Below, in pieces: positions 1 through 8,334 of a DNA stretch of 64,000 bases (positions are counted from its first letter, which is position 1; each line of letters opens with the position of its first letter). Both the position numbers and the translations under genes were made by a program. A model generated the notes under the pieces. That model did not search any database. It had not been told where the DNA came from and saw only the letters and a list, made by a program, of their open reading frames with translations. Source of the stretch: CBDCUW01 sp965222745 (GTDB lineage Bacteria; Planctomycetota; Planctomycetia; Pirellulales; Pirellulaceae); contig CBDCUW010000005.1 in NCBI GenBank assembly GCA_965222745.1, forward strand, positions 2,852,001 to 2,916,000. Reading direction: 5' to 3'.

Positions 1-2
1 TT

Positions 3-1076
3 TTGTCCAGTGTCGTTCATCACGGAAACGATGCCGAAGCCGATTTGGGCGGCATGGATTGCAAGCGGCGAGCGATCTTGGCGCTCGACGGAACACGATG
101 GTCGCTGGGGTTCGACCAATCGTCCCAGCCGCAGCAGTTGTTCGACGAAACGTTATCCCAACAACCCTTCCGGCCATCCGCGGTCCACGTCTACTCAGCC
201 GTTTGTGATTGCACGGAGCCGAAGTTTTCGATGTCGATGGGGCCGCAAGCTGAAACCTCCGTCACTCGCCGCCCGCCGGGGGTCGCGGGAGGGTTTTACC
301 CGGCGTCGGACAATGACCGCGAGCGATTGGTGGATCAACTTCTGCCTGCCGACGATTCCATCCAACGGCAATCGGTCGCCGCCGCGATGGTGCCGCACGC
401 CGGCTTGAGGTTTTCCGGAAAGGTAGCCGCTGACGTTTGGCGACGAATCGAGATTCCCAAAAACGTCTTGATCATCGGTCCCAAACATACCGCCGACGGA
501 GTGGATTGGGCGGTCGCCCCGCACGACTGGTGGGAACTTTCACCGTCGGCGGGTATGCCCGGCGCGCCCGATCTGGCGGAGCAGATTGCCCAGGCTGTTC
601 CCGGCATGGAGCTGGATGCCGCCGCCCATCGTCAGGAACATGGCATCGAAGTTCAGTTGCCACTGCTGTATCGGCTGGCCCCCCAAACACGAGTCGCCGC
701 GATCGCAATGAACGGAGCGTCGCATGAAGAGCTGGTGCCGGCTTCTGCCGCGCTTGCCAATTGGATTCGCAGCCTGGAGGATCCACCGTTGCTTGTCATC
801 AGCAGCGACATGAATCACTTTGCCGATGATGCAGAAAACCGGCGGCGCGACGCCCTCGCGCTCGACATGCTACAAAACAACGATCCTGCGGGATTGTTGC
901 GAGTCTGCGATGACGAAAACATCAGCATGTGTGGTCGGGTGCCGGCAGCGCTAGTTTTGATGACACTGGAGCAACTGGGAAAAACTCCCCAGTACGATCA
1001 GATCGCTTACGCCACGTCGGGCGATATCACTGGCGACCGGGCCAGGGTGGTCGGCTACGCCGGAGTCCTATTTTGA
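3..1076 (+). CDS. AmmeMemoRadiSam system protein B (Memo family), 5'-truncated by window edge
   Basis: The conserved Memo domain begins near residue 90 (RPPGVAGGFYPAS) and runs to the stop, with the family signatures VPHAGLRFSGKVAA, HRQEHGIEVQLPLL and SSDMNHFADD, which carry the His/Asp residues of the family's metal-like pocket. An ATG at 231 would give a standard 281-residue Memo protein. However, the frame stays open to the first base of the window with good codon use (ILALDGTRWSLGFDQ...VYSAV), so the gene probably starts upstream and carries an N-terminal extension. Memo proteins occur with AMMECR1 and a radical SAM enzyme in a system of unknown chemistry. The next gene downstream is also a radical SAM protein but of the ArsS type, so it is not the usual partner. 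Confidence 0.82.
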   Translation: MSSVVHHGNDAEADLGGMDCKRRAILALDGTRWSLGFDQSSQPQQLFDETLSQQPFRPSAVHVYSAVCDCTEPKFSMSMGPQAETSVTRRPPGVAGGFYPASDNDRERLVDQLLPADDSIQRQSVAAAMVPHAGLRFSGKVAADVWRRIEIPKNVLIIGPKHTADGVDWAVAPHDWWELSPSAGMPGAPDLAEQIAQAVPGMELDAAAHRQEHGIEVQLPLLYRLAPQTRVAAIAMNGASHEELVPASAALANWIRSLEDPPLLVISSDMNHFADDAENRRRDALALDMLQNNDPAGLLRVCDDENISMCGRVPAALVLMTLEQLGKTPQYDQIAYATSGDITGDRARVVGYAGVLF

Positions 1077-1143
1077 GCCCCCTGGCGGGGATGCGACCAG
1101 TTTGTCCATCCCTAATGAGTGTTATCTCCTTGGTTTGCTGTCT

Positions 1144-2172
1144 ATGTCTTCACTGTTGCCGGTCATTGATGCGGGATTGCCGACGGGCGTCGTCGAACCG
1201 TTTTCCCAACGAGTTTCCAAGGACGGTCGACCGTTGGTTCGACACGCCTTGACCGACTTGCAGGTCAATCTTGGCAAACTGTGCAACCAGACCTGTACTC
1301 ATTGCCATGTGGAAGCGGGTCCGACCAAAACTCGCCAAAACATGAACGCGGAAACAGCCGACCGGGTGATGGAACTGGCACTCGGCTGCGATTCGCTAGA
1401 AACAATCGACCTGACTGGCGGTGCACCGGAAATGAACCCCAGCTTTCGCAAGTTGGTGGACACCTTTCGGCAGCGCGGTTTGCGAGTGATCGATCGCTGC
1501 AACCTAACCATTCTTTCCGAACCGGGATACGAGTGGGTTGCCCAGTTTCTGGCTGACCACCAAGTGGATGTCGTTGCTTCCCTGCCCTGCTACCTGGAAG
1601 ACAACGTTGACGGCCAACGCGGCAAAGGAGTGTTTGGAAGCAGCATTGATGCGCTGCTACGCCTGAATGAACTTGGGTATGGTCGCGACGGCAGTTCGCT
1701 ACGGCTTGACCTGGTCTTCAATCCGACCGGCCCGTCACTGCCTCCCGATCAACAGAAGTTGGAGGCCGATTATCATCGAGAACTCAGAAGCCGTTATCAG
1801 ATCGAATTTGATCACCTTCTTACCATCACCAACATCCCCATCAAACGATACGCGAGATTCCTGTTGAAACAGGGAGAGCTAAACGATTACATGCGGTTGT
1901 TGGCAGACAACTACAATCCCGTCGCCGCGGATCGTGTGATGTGCCGATCGCTCTTGTCGATCGGCTGGGACGGTGCCATCTTCGACTGCGACTTCAATCA
2001 AATGTTGAACATGCCGGTCGGGGTCAAGGGCGACCAACCGACGGTATGGTCCGTCGACTCCTTGGAATCCTTCAAAAATCAACCCATTGCCGTTGCCGAT
2101 CATTGCTACGGCTGCACCGCGGGCGCGGGCAGTAGTTGTGCAGGCGCGGTGGTCACCAGCGATAGCGAGTAA
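1144..2172 (+). CDS. arsS: Arsenosugar biosynthesis radical SAM protein ArsS
   Basis: This is a radical SAM enzyme with the iron-sulfur motif CNQTCTHCH near residue 44, followed by the SAM-binding stretch LTGGAPEMNP. The C-terminal half has the cysteine-containing SPASM-like region of the ArsS/DUF3641 family (MCRSLLSIGWDGAIFDCDFN and HCYGCTAGAGSSC). ArsS is proposed to attach the 5'-deoxyadenosyl group to methylated arsenic in arsenosugar synthesis. The ATG at 1144 gives 342 residues, the family's usual size; the frame is also open from a TTG at 1102, which seems less likely. A methyltransferase gene follows after 11 bp, so the two are probably one operon and act in sequence on arsenic. Confidence 0.88.
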   Translation: MSSLLPVIDAGLPTGVVEPFSQRVSKDGRPLVRHALTDLQVNLGKLCNQTCTHCHVEAGPTKTRQNMNAETADRVMELALGCDSLETIDLTGGAPEMNPSFRKLVDTFRQRGLRVIDRCNLTILSEPGYEWVAQFLADHQVDVVASLPCYLEDNVDGQRGKGVFGSSIDALLRLNELGYGRDGSSLRLDLVFNPTGPSLPPDQQKLEADYHRELRSRYQIEFDHLLTITNIPIKRYARFLLKQGELNDYMRLLADNYNPVAADRVMCRSLLSIGWDGAIFDCDFNQMLNMPVGVKGDQPTVWSVDSLESFKNQPIAVADHCYGCTAGAGSSCAGAVVTSDSE

Positions 2173-2183
2173 TCAAAAACGAA

Positions 2184-3344
2184 ATGGCCAACACCCTTGA
2201 TACCGAAAACGCCGTCCGCGAAAGATACGCGGCGGCGGCACAACAACAAGAACCTCAACTCTGTTGCCCGGTCGACTATGACACGCGGTATTTGAAAGTC
2301 ATCCCTCAAGAAGTGGTCGATCGCGATTACGGATGCGGCGATCCATCCAAGTACGTCGACGAGGGAGAAACCGTGTTGGACCTCGGCAGCGGTGGCGGCA
2401 AGATCTGCTTCATCGCGGCGCAGGTGGTCGGACCGTCAGGCCGGGTGATCGGCGTCGACATGAACGACACGATGCTGGCGCTGGCAAGAAAAAGCCAACC
2501 CCAGGTGGCACAGCAGATTGGCTACGACAACATCGAATTTCACAAAGGCAAGATTCAGGACATGGCGATCGATCGCGACGCGTTGGATGCCTTTTTGAAA
2601 CAGAATCCGGTCAACGACGAAGCGGGCTTGCTGAAGCTGGAAAGCTTTATCTCCCAGATGCGCCGTGAGTCACCGATGATTGCCGACAATTCCATCGATG
2701 TTGTTGTCAGCAATTGTGTTTTGAATCTGGTGGATGCCACAGAAAAGGAGCAACTGTTCCGAGAAATCTTCCGCGTCCTTCGCCCCGGCGGTCGTGCGGT
2801 GATCAGCGACATCGTTTCCGACGAACCGGTACCCGAATACATGCAGCAGGACGGCGAACTGTGGAGCGGTTGTATATCAGGCGCCTACCAAGAACACGAT
2901 TTTCTGGCAGCGTTTGAAAATGCCGGCTTCTACGGTATCGAAATGCCGATGCTGCAGGACGAACCCTGGCAAACCGTCGATGGAATCGAATTTCGCTCCA
3001 CCACCGTCATCGCCTACAAAGGCAAGGAAGGTCCTTGTTTTGAACACCACGAAGCGGTCATCTACAAAGGTCCCTTCAGCCGAGTCCACGACGACAACGG
3101 GCACAATTTCCAGCGAGGGAAGCGAACCGCGGTCTGCCGAAAAACATTTCAAATCATGACTCGCCCACCGTACGCCGACCACTTCATCGCAGTGGAACCG
3201 CGTCAGGCAATCGATCCCGAAAACGCACATCCGTTCGAGTGCACCGGAGGATCAGAACTACGCCCACCCAGCGTCACCAAAGGCCCCGGCTACAACCTCT
3301 CGACCAAGCCAAGTGATTGCTGCAGTTCCGACGAGTGTTGTTGA
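2184..3344 (+). CDS. ArsM-like methyltransferase linked to ArsS
   Basis: A SAM-dependent methyltransferase of the arsenite methyltransferase type. Motif I is VLDLGSGGGKICF followed by VIGVDMNDTML, and the later acidic/NCVLNLV and FRVLRPGGR motifs are intact. Cysteines seen in ArsM-like enzymes are present (LCCPVDY near residue 28, YGCGDP near 50, SNCVLNL), and the protein ends in a cysteine-rich tail (DCCSSDECC). At 386 residues it has the extra C-terminal domain (RTAVCRKTFQIM) seen in ArsS-associated members. It starts 11 bp after arsS, which points to a shared transcript and a role in methylating arsenic before or after the ArsS step. The exact substrate is inferred from context. Confidence 0.82.
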   Translation: MANTLDTENAVRERYAAAAQQQEPQLCCPVDYDTRYLKVIPQEVVDRDYGCGDPSKYVDEGETVLDLGSGGGKICFIAAQVVGPSGRVIGVDMNDTMLALARKSQPQVAQQIGYDNIEFHKGKIQDMAIDRDALDAFLKQNPVNDEAGLLKLESFISQMRRESPMIADNSIDVVVSNCVLNLVDATEKEQLFREIFRVLRPGGRAVISDIVSDEPVPEYMQQDGELWSGCISGAYQEHDFLAAFENAGFYGIEMPMLQDEPWQTVDGIEFRSTTVIAYKGKEGPCFEHHEAVIYKGPFSRVHDDNGHNFQRGKRTAVCRKTFQIMTRPPYADHFIAVEPRQAIDPENAHPFECTGGSELRPPSVTKGPGYNLSTKPSDCCSSDECC

Positions 3345-3361
3345 TGGACTTCGTTACCCAC

Positions 3362-5019
3362 TGCACTTTAGGCGAGAACATACAGAATGAGCATTGTGGA
3401 ATTGAAATCTTAGGTGTGATCGTTGCGTGAGGGTACGATAGCGGTCAGCCCGCGAGGCTCATGAGTGTGTCGAACATCGCTTTCCTTTTTCGCTTCTCGG
3501 ATCGGTTGGGTATGTCCACGAAAAATCGTTGGGTCAGCATTTCACCGGCAACCCACCGTCGACGGTCCGCGTGAGAGGGCCGTCGATCAGGATTGTCCCA
3601 GGGACGATGGCTTCGGTCCACCAACACATGGGCTGATCTGTCCCAACACTCCAGTTCGACAAGCGTGTAGAGCCACCCGCAGACGTTCCAGCAAGCGATG
3701 TTCGACCAAACGTTGCGAACTTGCTGCTGCCCAGCGCCCCATACTTCTTTCACATCGTGGAAGTGCTCTTCGATCGCCCAGCGATCCGCGGCTGTTTCCA
3801 GAATCATTTGCGCGTCCATCTCAGTATCGGTGCTGAAGTATGCTGCCCAACCACCGTCGTTGTGGGTCACCAATACCACCCGAATCTCGCCACCGACCAT
3901 TTCGCTGGTGGCAACAAAGCTCTTGTAGCGGCAGGTCACTTCCTGGCCGCGATGCTCATAGACCAGGGCTTGCCAACCCTTGCGGTGTCCAGCACGCTTG
4001 GAAAGACTGATCCGGTTCTTGCCGTACTTTCGAGGACGCCCACGCTGACCCGGCTTCCGCGCCTGCGGAACGTCAAACAACTTGGCATCTTTGCGCAGTC
4101 GGCTGACCACGGTCACTCCCAATTCCTGCATCGGCAGCAGGAATGGCCGAGCCGCGTACGCACCATCAGCGACGACCAAGATCTTTGCAAGAGAGCCCAA
4201 CCATCGGATGTGGCCTACCAGCTTCTTGACCAACTCGACGGCTAGTTCATGTTTCGTGCGAAATTCCCAACCGTACTTCTCGCTCAACTGATCGACATCA
4301 CACATTCGGACGTAGAGAGATGAGAGAATCGGCAGCGCGATGGTGCCCCAAGATAGATGCCGAATCAAGATCGCCAGACAGACCCAGTTGTGTCCATAAA
4401 GCCACTGTCCATCGGCTGGCCCGGGTGTGGGATTGTGATGAACGTTGGCTCCTTCAACACAGCGTCCGTAACGTTTGGTAGGGCTGTCATCGAGGCCCAG
4501 TTTCCAGTAGCCATCAGGCCCCGGATCGAATCGGGCAACGATGCTCGATAGGATCGGTATCATCAGCGATGCAACTTTTGGGCCAATCGCGGCAAGTTGA
4601 TCATAGAAGAAATCCCAATCATCACGGACGCCGGCAGAGCGAAACCAGCTACTGACGGTCCGTCGCGACTTCGCCAGCATGGCGCCCGCCATGATGATTG
4701 GCAGTCGGAACGCACTCCGCGAATCGAGTAGGCGTTGCATCTCCGCGACCAACTTCGCGATGCCTCCAACTAACGGTACCTGGGCTTGGCGAGTCGATCG
4801 CCGATTTTGATTGCGCTGATTGAGCCGTTTCCGTTTGTCGTGTTGGGAACGCTTCGCTTTCTTGCCATGTCGAGCTTGTGTTGGTTTTCGAGAACGTTTA
4901 CGCTTGGCCATCCTTGGCTCTCCGGGAACTGGTGTTGTGTAGTTACCACCTAAATCCCTGAGGGCCGTTTTCGTTGCAAGACCACTTCACGATCTTCTAA
5001 GATTTCCCCTAAAGTGCAG
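3362..5019 (-). mobile_element. Complete IS4-superfamily insertion sequence
   Basis: A 1658-bp element bounded by terminal inverted repeats that begin CTGCACTTTAGG at 3362 and end CCTAAAGTGCAG at 5019, with weaker matches further in. It is flanked by a perfect 7-bp direct repeat, TTACCCA at 3355-3361 and 5020-5026, which marks the target duplication. One intact transposase gene fills the element on the minus strand. It lies just after the stop codon of the methyltransferase gene and breaks no gene. Perfect ends and an intact transposase suggest recent insertion. Confidence 0.93.
3445..4911 (-). CDS. DDE transposase, IS4 superfamily
   Basis: A 488-residue transposase with a very basic N-terminus. 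The first catalytic Asp lies in LGLDDSPTKRYG, the second in VVADGAYAARPF, and the Glu in DRWAIEEHFHDVKEVWG. The last stretch fits the R(3)E(6)K part of the IS4 YREK signature, with the expected Tyr replaced by Ala. The gene is full length and lies wholly within the inverted repeats at 3362 and 5019. It should catalyse cut-and-paste movement of its own element. A related IS701-like assignment was considered, but the R/E/K spacing and 7-bp target duplication favour IS4-type. Confidence 0.9.
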   Translation of the reverse strand: MAKRKRSRKPTQARHGKKAKRSQHDKRKRLNQRNQNRRSTRQAQVPLVGGIAKLVAEMQRLLDSRSAFRLPIIMAGAMLAKSRRTVSSWFRSAGVRDDWDFFYDQLAAIGPKVASLMIPILSSIVARFDPGPDGYWKLGLDDSPTKRYGRCVEGANVHHNPTPGPADGQWLYGHNWVCLAILIRHLSWGTIALPILSSLYVRMCDVDQLSEKYGWEFRTKHELAVELVKKLVGHIRWLGSLAKILVVADGAYAARPFLLPMQELGVTVVSRLRKDAKLFDVPQARKPGQRGRPRKYGKNRISLSKRAGHRKGWQALVYEHRGQEVTCRYKSFVATSEMVGGEIRVVLVTHNDGGWAAYFSTDTEMDAQMILETAADRWAIEEHFHDVKEVWGAGQQQVRNVWSNIACWNVCGWLYTLVELECWDRSAHVLVDRSHRPWDNPDRRPSHADRRRWVAGEMLTQRFFVDIPNRSEKRKRKAMFDTLMSLAG

Positions 5020-5042
5020 TTACCCAATAACTCGCCAATATT

Positions 5043-5490
5043 CGAGTCTTCAGTTGGTGGGTGGCACTTTCTGGGTGCCTCCTATTGGGTGCCGGTGGCA
5101 CTTTCTGGGTGCCTCCTATTCGGTGGGTGGCACTTTCTGAAGCCGGCTTCAAATAAGCTCGGAGGGCTGACACAGGCTTTGCCGGCGGTGAGAGCCGCCG
5201 GTTCGCGAGACACTCATAGTCTTCAGTTGGTGGGTGGCACTTTCCGAAGCTTCTTCAATTCGGTGGGTGGCACTTTCTGAAGCCTTTCTGAAGCCGGCTT
5301 CAACCAAGCCCAGAGCGAGTCTTCAGTTGGTGGGTGGCACTTTCTGGGTGCCTCCTATTGGGTGCCGGTGGCACTTTCTGGGTGCCTCCTATTCGGTGGG
5401 TGGCACTTTCTGAAGCCGGCTTCAAATAAGCTCGGAGGGCTGACACAGGCTTTGCCGGCGGTGAGAGCCGCCGGTTCGCGAGACACTCAT
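5043..5490 (+). repeat. GTGGGTGGCACTTTCTG repeat cluster with a perfect 175-bp direct duplication
   Basis: About eight copies of a GTGGGTGGCACTTTC motif lie here, all in the same orientation. The blocks 5043-5217 and 5316-5490 appear identical over 175 bp, and the 98 bp between them holds a diverged version of the same motif array. The motif recurs as GTGGGTGGCACCTTTT beyond the other end of the neighbouring Y1 transposase gene, so this looks like a REP-type repeat family tied to that enzyme. No gene is supported in 5027-5630. Confidence 0.85.
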
Positions 5491-5630
5491 CATCGGTAGC
5501 CACGAAGTGGCGACACAAATGACGCGAAAGCCGTCAAAGGGGCTTCAGCACAGAACAGCGATCTGAGTGAAATCGACTGATAGGCTTCGAGAGCATCCAA
5601 CAATGCTGTTCATGACCGTGACCGGCTCAG

Positions 5631-6800
5631 TCATGCGAAACACGCGGCAACGCCGCGGTATCCGCTTGGCCAACTGCGCCCGGTCGATTCGGCAAACGCC
5701 GTCATCTCATCAGGGGAGCCGGCGCAGCAACTTCGGCCGAAGTAACGCTGGAAGTTCCATACCAGATCTCGCCACATCGATAGGTCGATGCCCAGGCGGG
5801 ACAACAACGGTTGCAACGAGGGAGGCACTTGGGACGGCTCGCTCTCGGCGGTCGGCTTGGCCGTCCAACGAAGCAGCCGTAAGTAGTCATCCAGGTTGAT
5901 GCCGAGAAAGCCCTTGTTGCTTGCTCGCACGCCACCCCGGTGGACCTCCGGGTCTTCGGCTCTCTGTTTCAGACGCAGCGGTGCAAGCCATCCGTCACGT
6001 CGAATCTTCCGACCGGTCGGATTGCGTTTCTTGGCCCGACGTTGTTCACGTAACTGGTCCACCGGCGTGCCACGAGTCTCTTCGCCCCTTTGCTCGGTGG
6101 GTACCGGGATCAAGTCGAAAGCTGCTGAGGGTATCTCGTGTCCCTTCGCTCCCTTGATGCGGTCGTACGCCGAAGTGTGTTCGGACTGATCGGGGGTTTC
6201 CGCCATCGCCGCACGCACCGGGTTGAGGTCGACATACATCGCGCAGGCCAGCAAACCAGCCTCGTCCACCAATCGCTGGGCCTTGAATCGTCCCTCCCAA
6301 AACCGACCGGTGCATTCATCCTGCTTGTTGGCCATCCGGGCGATCGGTTCGCTCAATGCCCGCATGAACCAAGAGATATTGGCAAGACGCGAGCGGATTT
6401 CCTGCAGCCGCTCTTGGTCACGAACCAACGTTTCGACGTCATTCTTGGTCGGTTCGCCCAGGTGTTCTTCGAGCCTACGTCCTGGAAAGACTTTCAGCCA
6501 ACGAATCGCCACCTCTTCGTCGGTCCATGCGGAAACCACATCGGGCCGATTGCGAAGGATCAAGTGCATGTGGTTCGAGAGAACGGCATAGGTGAGCACA
6601 TCGACGCCGAACACCGAGGCCAGAGCCTCCATCCGTCTACGGATCCACTCTCTGCGAAACCCAAAATCCTTCCCCGTTTCGCGATCCATTCCTGCTAGAA
6701 ACGCACGTCGCACACATCTCTGCACGACATGAACAATCGAAACCTCATCGACCGCAAACTGCTCTGCCCGAAGCGCCCGCCCCATGATCACTGCCCCCAT
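5631..6800 (-). CDS. Y1 (HUH) REP-associated transposase-like protein
   Basis: A Y1-type single-strand transposase of the IS200/REP-associated (RAYT-like) group. The HUH motif is NHMHLIL near residue 92, and the helix carrying the expected nucleophilic Tyr is CAMYVDLNPVRAAMA near residue 205. At 389 residues it is longer than minimal IS200 TnpA, as is common in planctomycete members, with an Arg-rich C-terminal extension. The start could also be the Met at 6785. The gene is flanked by GTGGGTGGCAC repeat clusters at 5043-5490 and 6855-6992. RAYT proteins are known to act on flanking repeat hairpins, so a matching enzyme-repeat system is inferred. Confidence 0.85.
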   Translation of the reverse strand: MGAVIMGRALRAEQFAVDEVSIVHVVQRCVRRAFLAGMDRETGKDFGFRREWIRRRMEALASVFGVDVLTYAVLSNHMHLILRNRPDVVSAWTDEEVAIRWLKVFPGRRLEEHLGEPTKNDVETLVRDQERLQEIRSRLANISWFMRALSEPIARMANKQDECTGRFWEGRFKAQRLVDEAGLLACAMYVDLNPVRAAMAETPDQSEHTSAYDRIKGAKGHEIPSAAFDLIPVPTEQRGEETRGTPVDQLREQRRAKKRNPTGRKIRRDGWLAPLRLKQRAEDPEVHRGGVRASNKGFLGINLDDYLRLLRWTAKPTAESEPSQVPPSLQPLLSRLGIDLSMWRDLVWNFQRYFGRSCCAGSPDEMTAFAESTGRSWPSGYRGVAACFA

Positions 6801-6854
6801 GAATCCCGGTTTGATTCACCAAATCTACCAGCGATCCTTCAAGACATCAAGCAA

Positions 6855-6992
6855 TTGGTGGGTGGCACCTTTTCAAGCAATTGGTGGGTGGCACCTTTTG
6901 GGCTTTGGTGGGTGGCACCTTTTGAGGGCCTTTTTGGGCTTTTTTGAGTGGCACCTTTTGAGGGGGTTTTGAGTGGGTGGGTGGCACCTTTG
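6855..6992 (+). repeat. GTGGGTGGCACCTTTT repeat cluster
   Basis: Five close copies of (G)GTGGGTGGCACCTTTT or shortened GAGTGGCACCTTTT lie within 138 bp, in the same orientation as the GGCACTTTC copies on the far side of the Y1 transposase gene. Spacing between copies is irregular (roughly 20-35 bp). The cluster separates the Y1 gene from the minus-strand ATPase gene that ends at 7033. Confidence 0.8.
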
Positions 6993-7032
6993 AGAGAGGA
7001 GTTGGCAATCTTCTCGGGGAAATGTTGCTTGG

Positions 7033-8322
7033 TTAGGCGAAGTTTTCGACGATGCCGATTCCTTGGACTCCGGCGGCTTGGAGTTGTTCGGAGAACTCGT
7101 TGACTGCGCTGGCGCCGGTTCGTGCGGTGTCGCGGACAATCACGACGCTGTCGAATTCAGCGGCACACTTGCATGCACTCTGCGACGTTCCGTGACCACC
7201 GTCCATGATGATCAGCTCAAAACGGTCCTTGAGCAGTTCCATCAACTGCGCGGTTTCGTAGGGGCTGGCGACCGCACTTTGGTGAGACGGCCGCAGGAGC
7301 GGTATCAATGTCAAACCATCTTCGACGGCATGCACCGCGATTTCTTTGAGTGGTACTCCGCCGCGCACGGTGTCCAACCAACTGTGCTGCAGATCCAATC
7401 GCAGTTCTTCTGCCAGGCTGGGTGCGGCGGTGTCGCCGTCGACCAGCGCGACGCGTGTTCCCGCCGCGGCGGCCGCCATTGCGATGCCGATCGCCACCGA
7501 GGTTCGACCTTCACCACCGTGAATGCTGGTCACCAACATACTCTTCAGACCGGCGCCAACCACATCGACCATTCGTTCGGCGATCTGTTGAAACAACCTG
7601 CCTTCGAAGAACAAATCTGCAACGGTGTTGGGAACGTCAAAGACATCAACTTCCCAAGACGCCCGGAATGGTTCCAAAGTGGGCGCAACGAAGACTTCCG
7701 CCTTGCCCGGTTCGATGCTGGCTTCAGCGTCAATCGCGTCGTTGTCGGCGACAGAAACTTCCTCCGCAGCATTCCCCTCACCTTCCGCCGAGGATTCTTC
7801 CGCGTGATCGCTCGGTTCCGGAACAAATCGGGGAGCCGGGGGGTCAATCCGAGTCTGAACAAGGGGACCGTCTTGGGGTGGTTCGGCCGGGTCGTCGACA
7901 ACCACTGGTAGTCCCGTGCCAACGGCTGGATCATCCGTGAATGTCGCAACCGCGTAGGCCGTGTGGATATGTTGCAGCGACTCGATCCGCTGATCCAGCG
8001 TGGTCTGTTGGGAAGAAACTGATGCACTGATCGGAGCGTTACCCGAAACGATATGCGGTTTGGGAACTTGTGAATCGGGTGAATCGGCGCGAGCGATTTC
8101 ACTCTCGATCGGGTCGACCCAAACCGATGCCGACTGAGCGACGCTCGGATCGACTTTCAACGAACCCGGATCTTGGACCGGCTGAGCCTCGGTCGAAGAC
8201 ACCGATTCAGCAACAGTCTCTTCAGGAACCGACACAGGCTCTTGCGGTACAACGGTTTCGGGGCTCGCGGTTCGACTGCGGCGAGAAAAGGCTTTGACAA
8301 AAGCCTGGTCGATCGAACTCAT
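7033..8322 (-). CDS. BY-kinase-like / CpsD-type P-loop ATPase with long disordered N-terminus
   Basis: The C-terminal ~190 residues form a MinD/BY-kinase-type P-loop domain: Walker A-like SIHGGEGRTSVAIG, Walker A'-like VALVDGDTAAPSLAE, and Walker B-like FELIIMDGGHG. The first ~240 residues are low-complexity, Pro/Ser/Glu-rich and probably unstructured. No Tyr-rich C-terminal tail or transmembrane helix is present, so autophosphorylation of the classic exopolysaccharide kinase type is doubtful. The upstream gene (8335-9453) ends 12 bp before this start and supplies a membrane protein, which suggests an operon in which the two cooperate, perhaps in surface polysaccharide export. That function is inferred. 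Confidence 0.68.
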   Translation of the reverse strand: MSSIDQAFVKAFSRRSRTASPETVVPQEPVSVPEETVAESVSSTEAQPVQDPGSLKVDPSVAQSASVWVDPIESEIARADSPDSQVPKPHIVSGNAPISASVSSQQTTLDQRIESLQHIHTAYAVATFTDDPAVGTGLPVVVDDPAEPPQDGPLVQTRIDPPAPRFVPEPSDHAEESSAEGEGNAAEEVSVADNDAIDAEASIEPGKAEVFVAPTLEPFRASWEVDVFDVPNTVADLFFEGRLFQQIAERMVDVVGAGLKSMLVTSIHGGEGRTSVAIGIAMAAAAAGTRVALVDGDTAAPSLAEELRLDLQHSWLDTVRGGVPLKEIAVHAVEDGLTLIPLLRPSHQSAVASPYETAQLMELLKDRFELIIMDGGHGTSQSACKCAAEFDSVVIVRDTARTGASAVNEFSEQLQAAGVQGIGIVENFA

Positions 8323-8334
8323 GACAAACCTGTG

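Noticed and set aside
3465..4551. Plus-strand open frames of 69-174 codons opposite the IS4 transposase
   Set aside because: They are antisense shadows of the transposase gene with no protein features.
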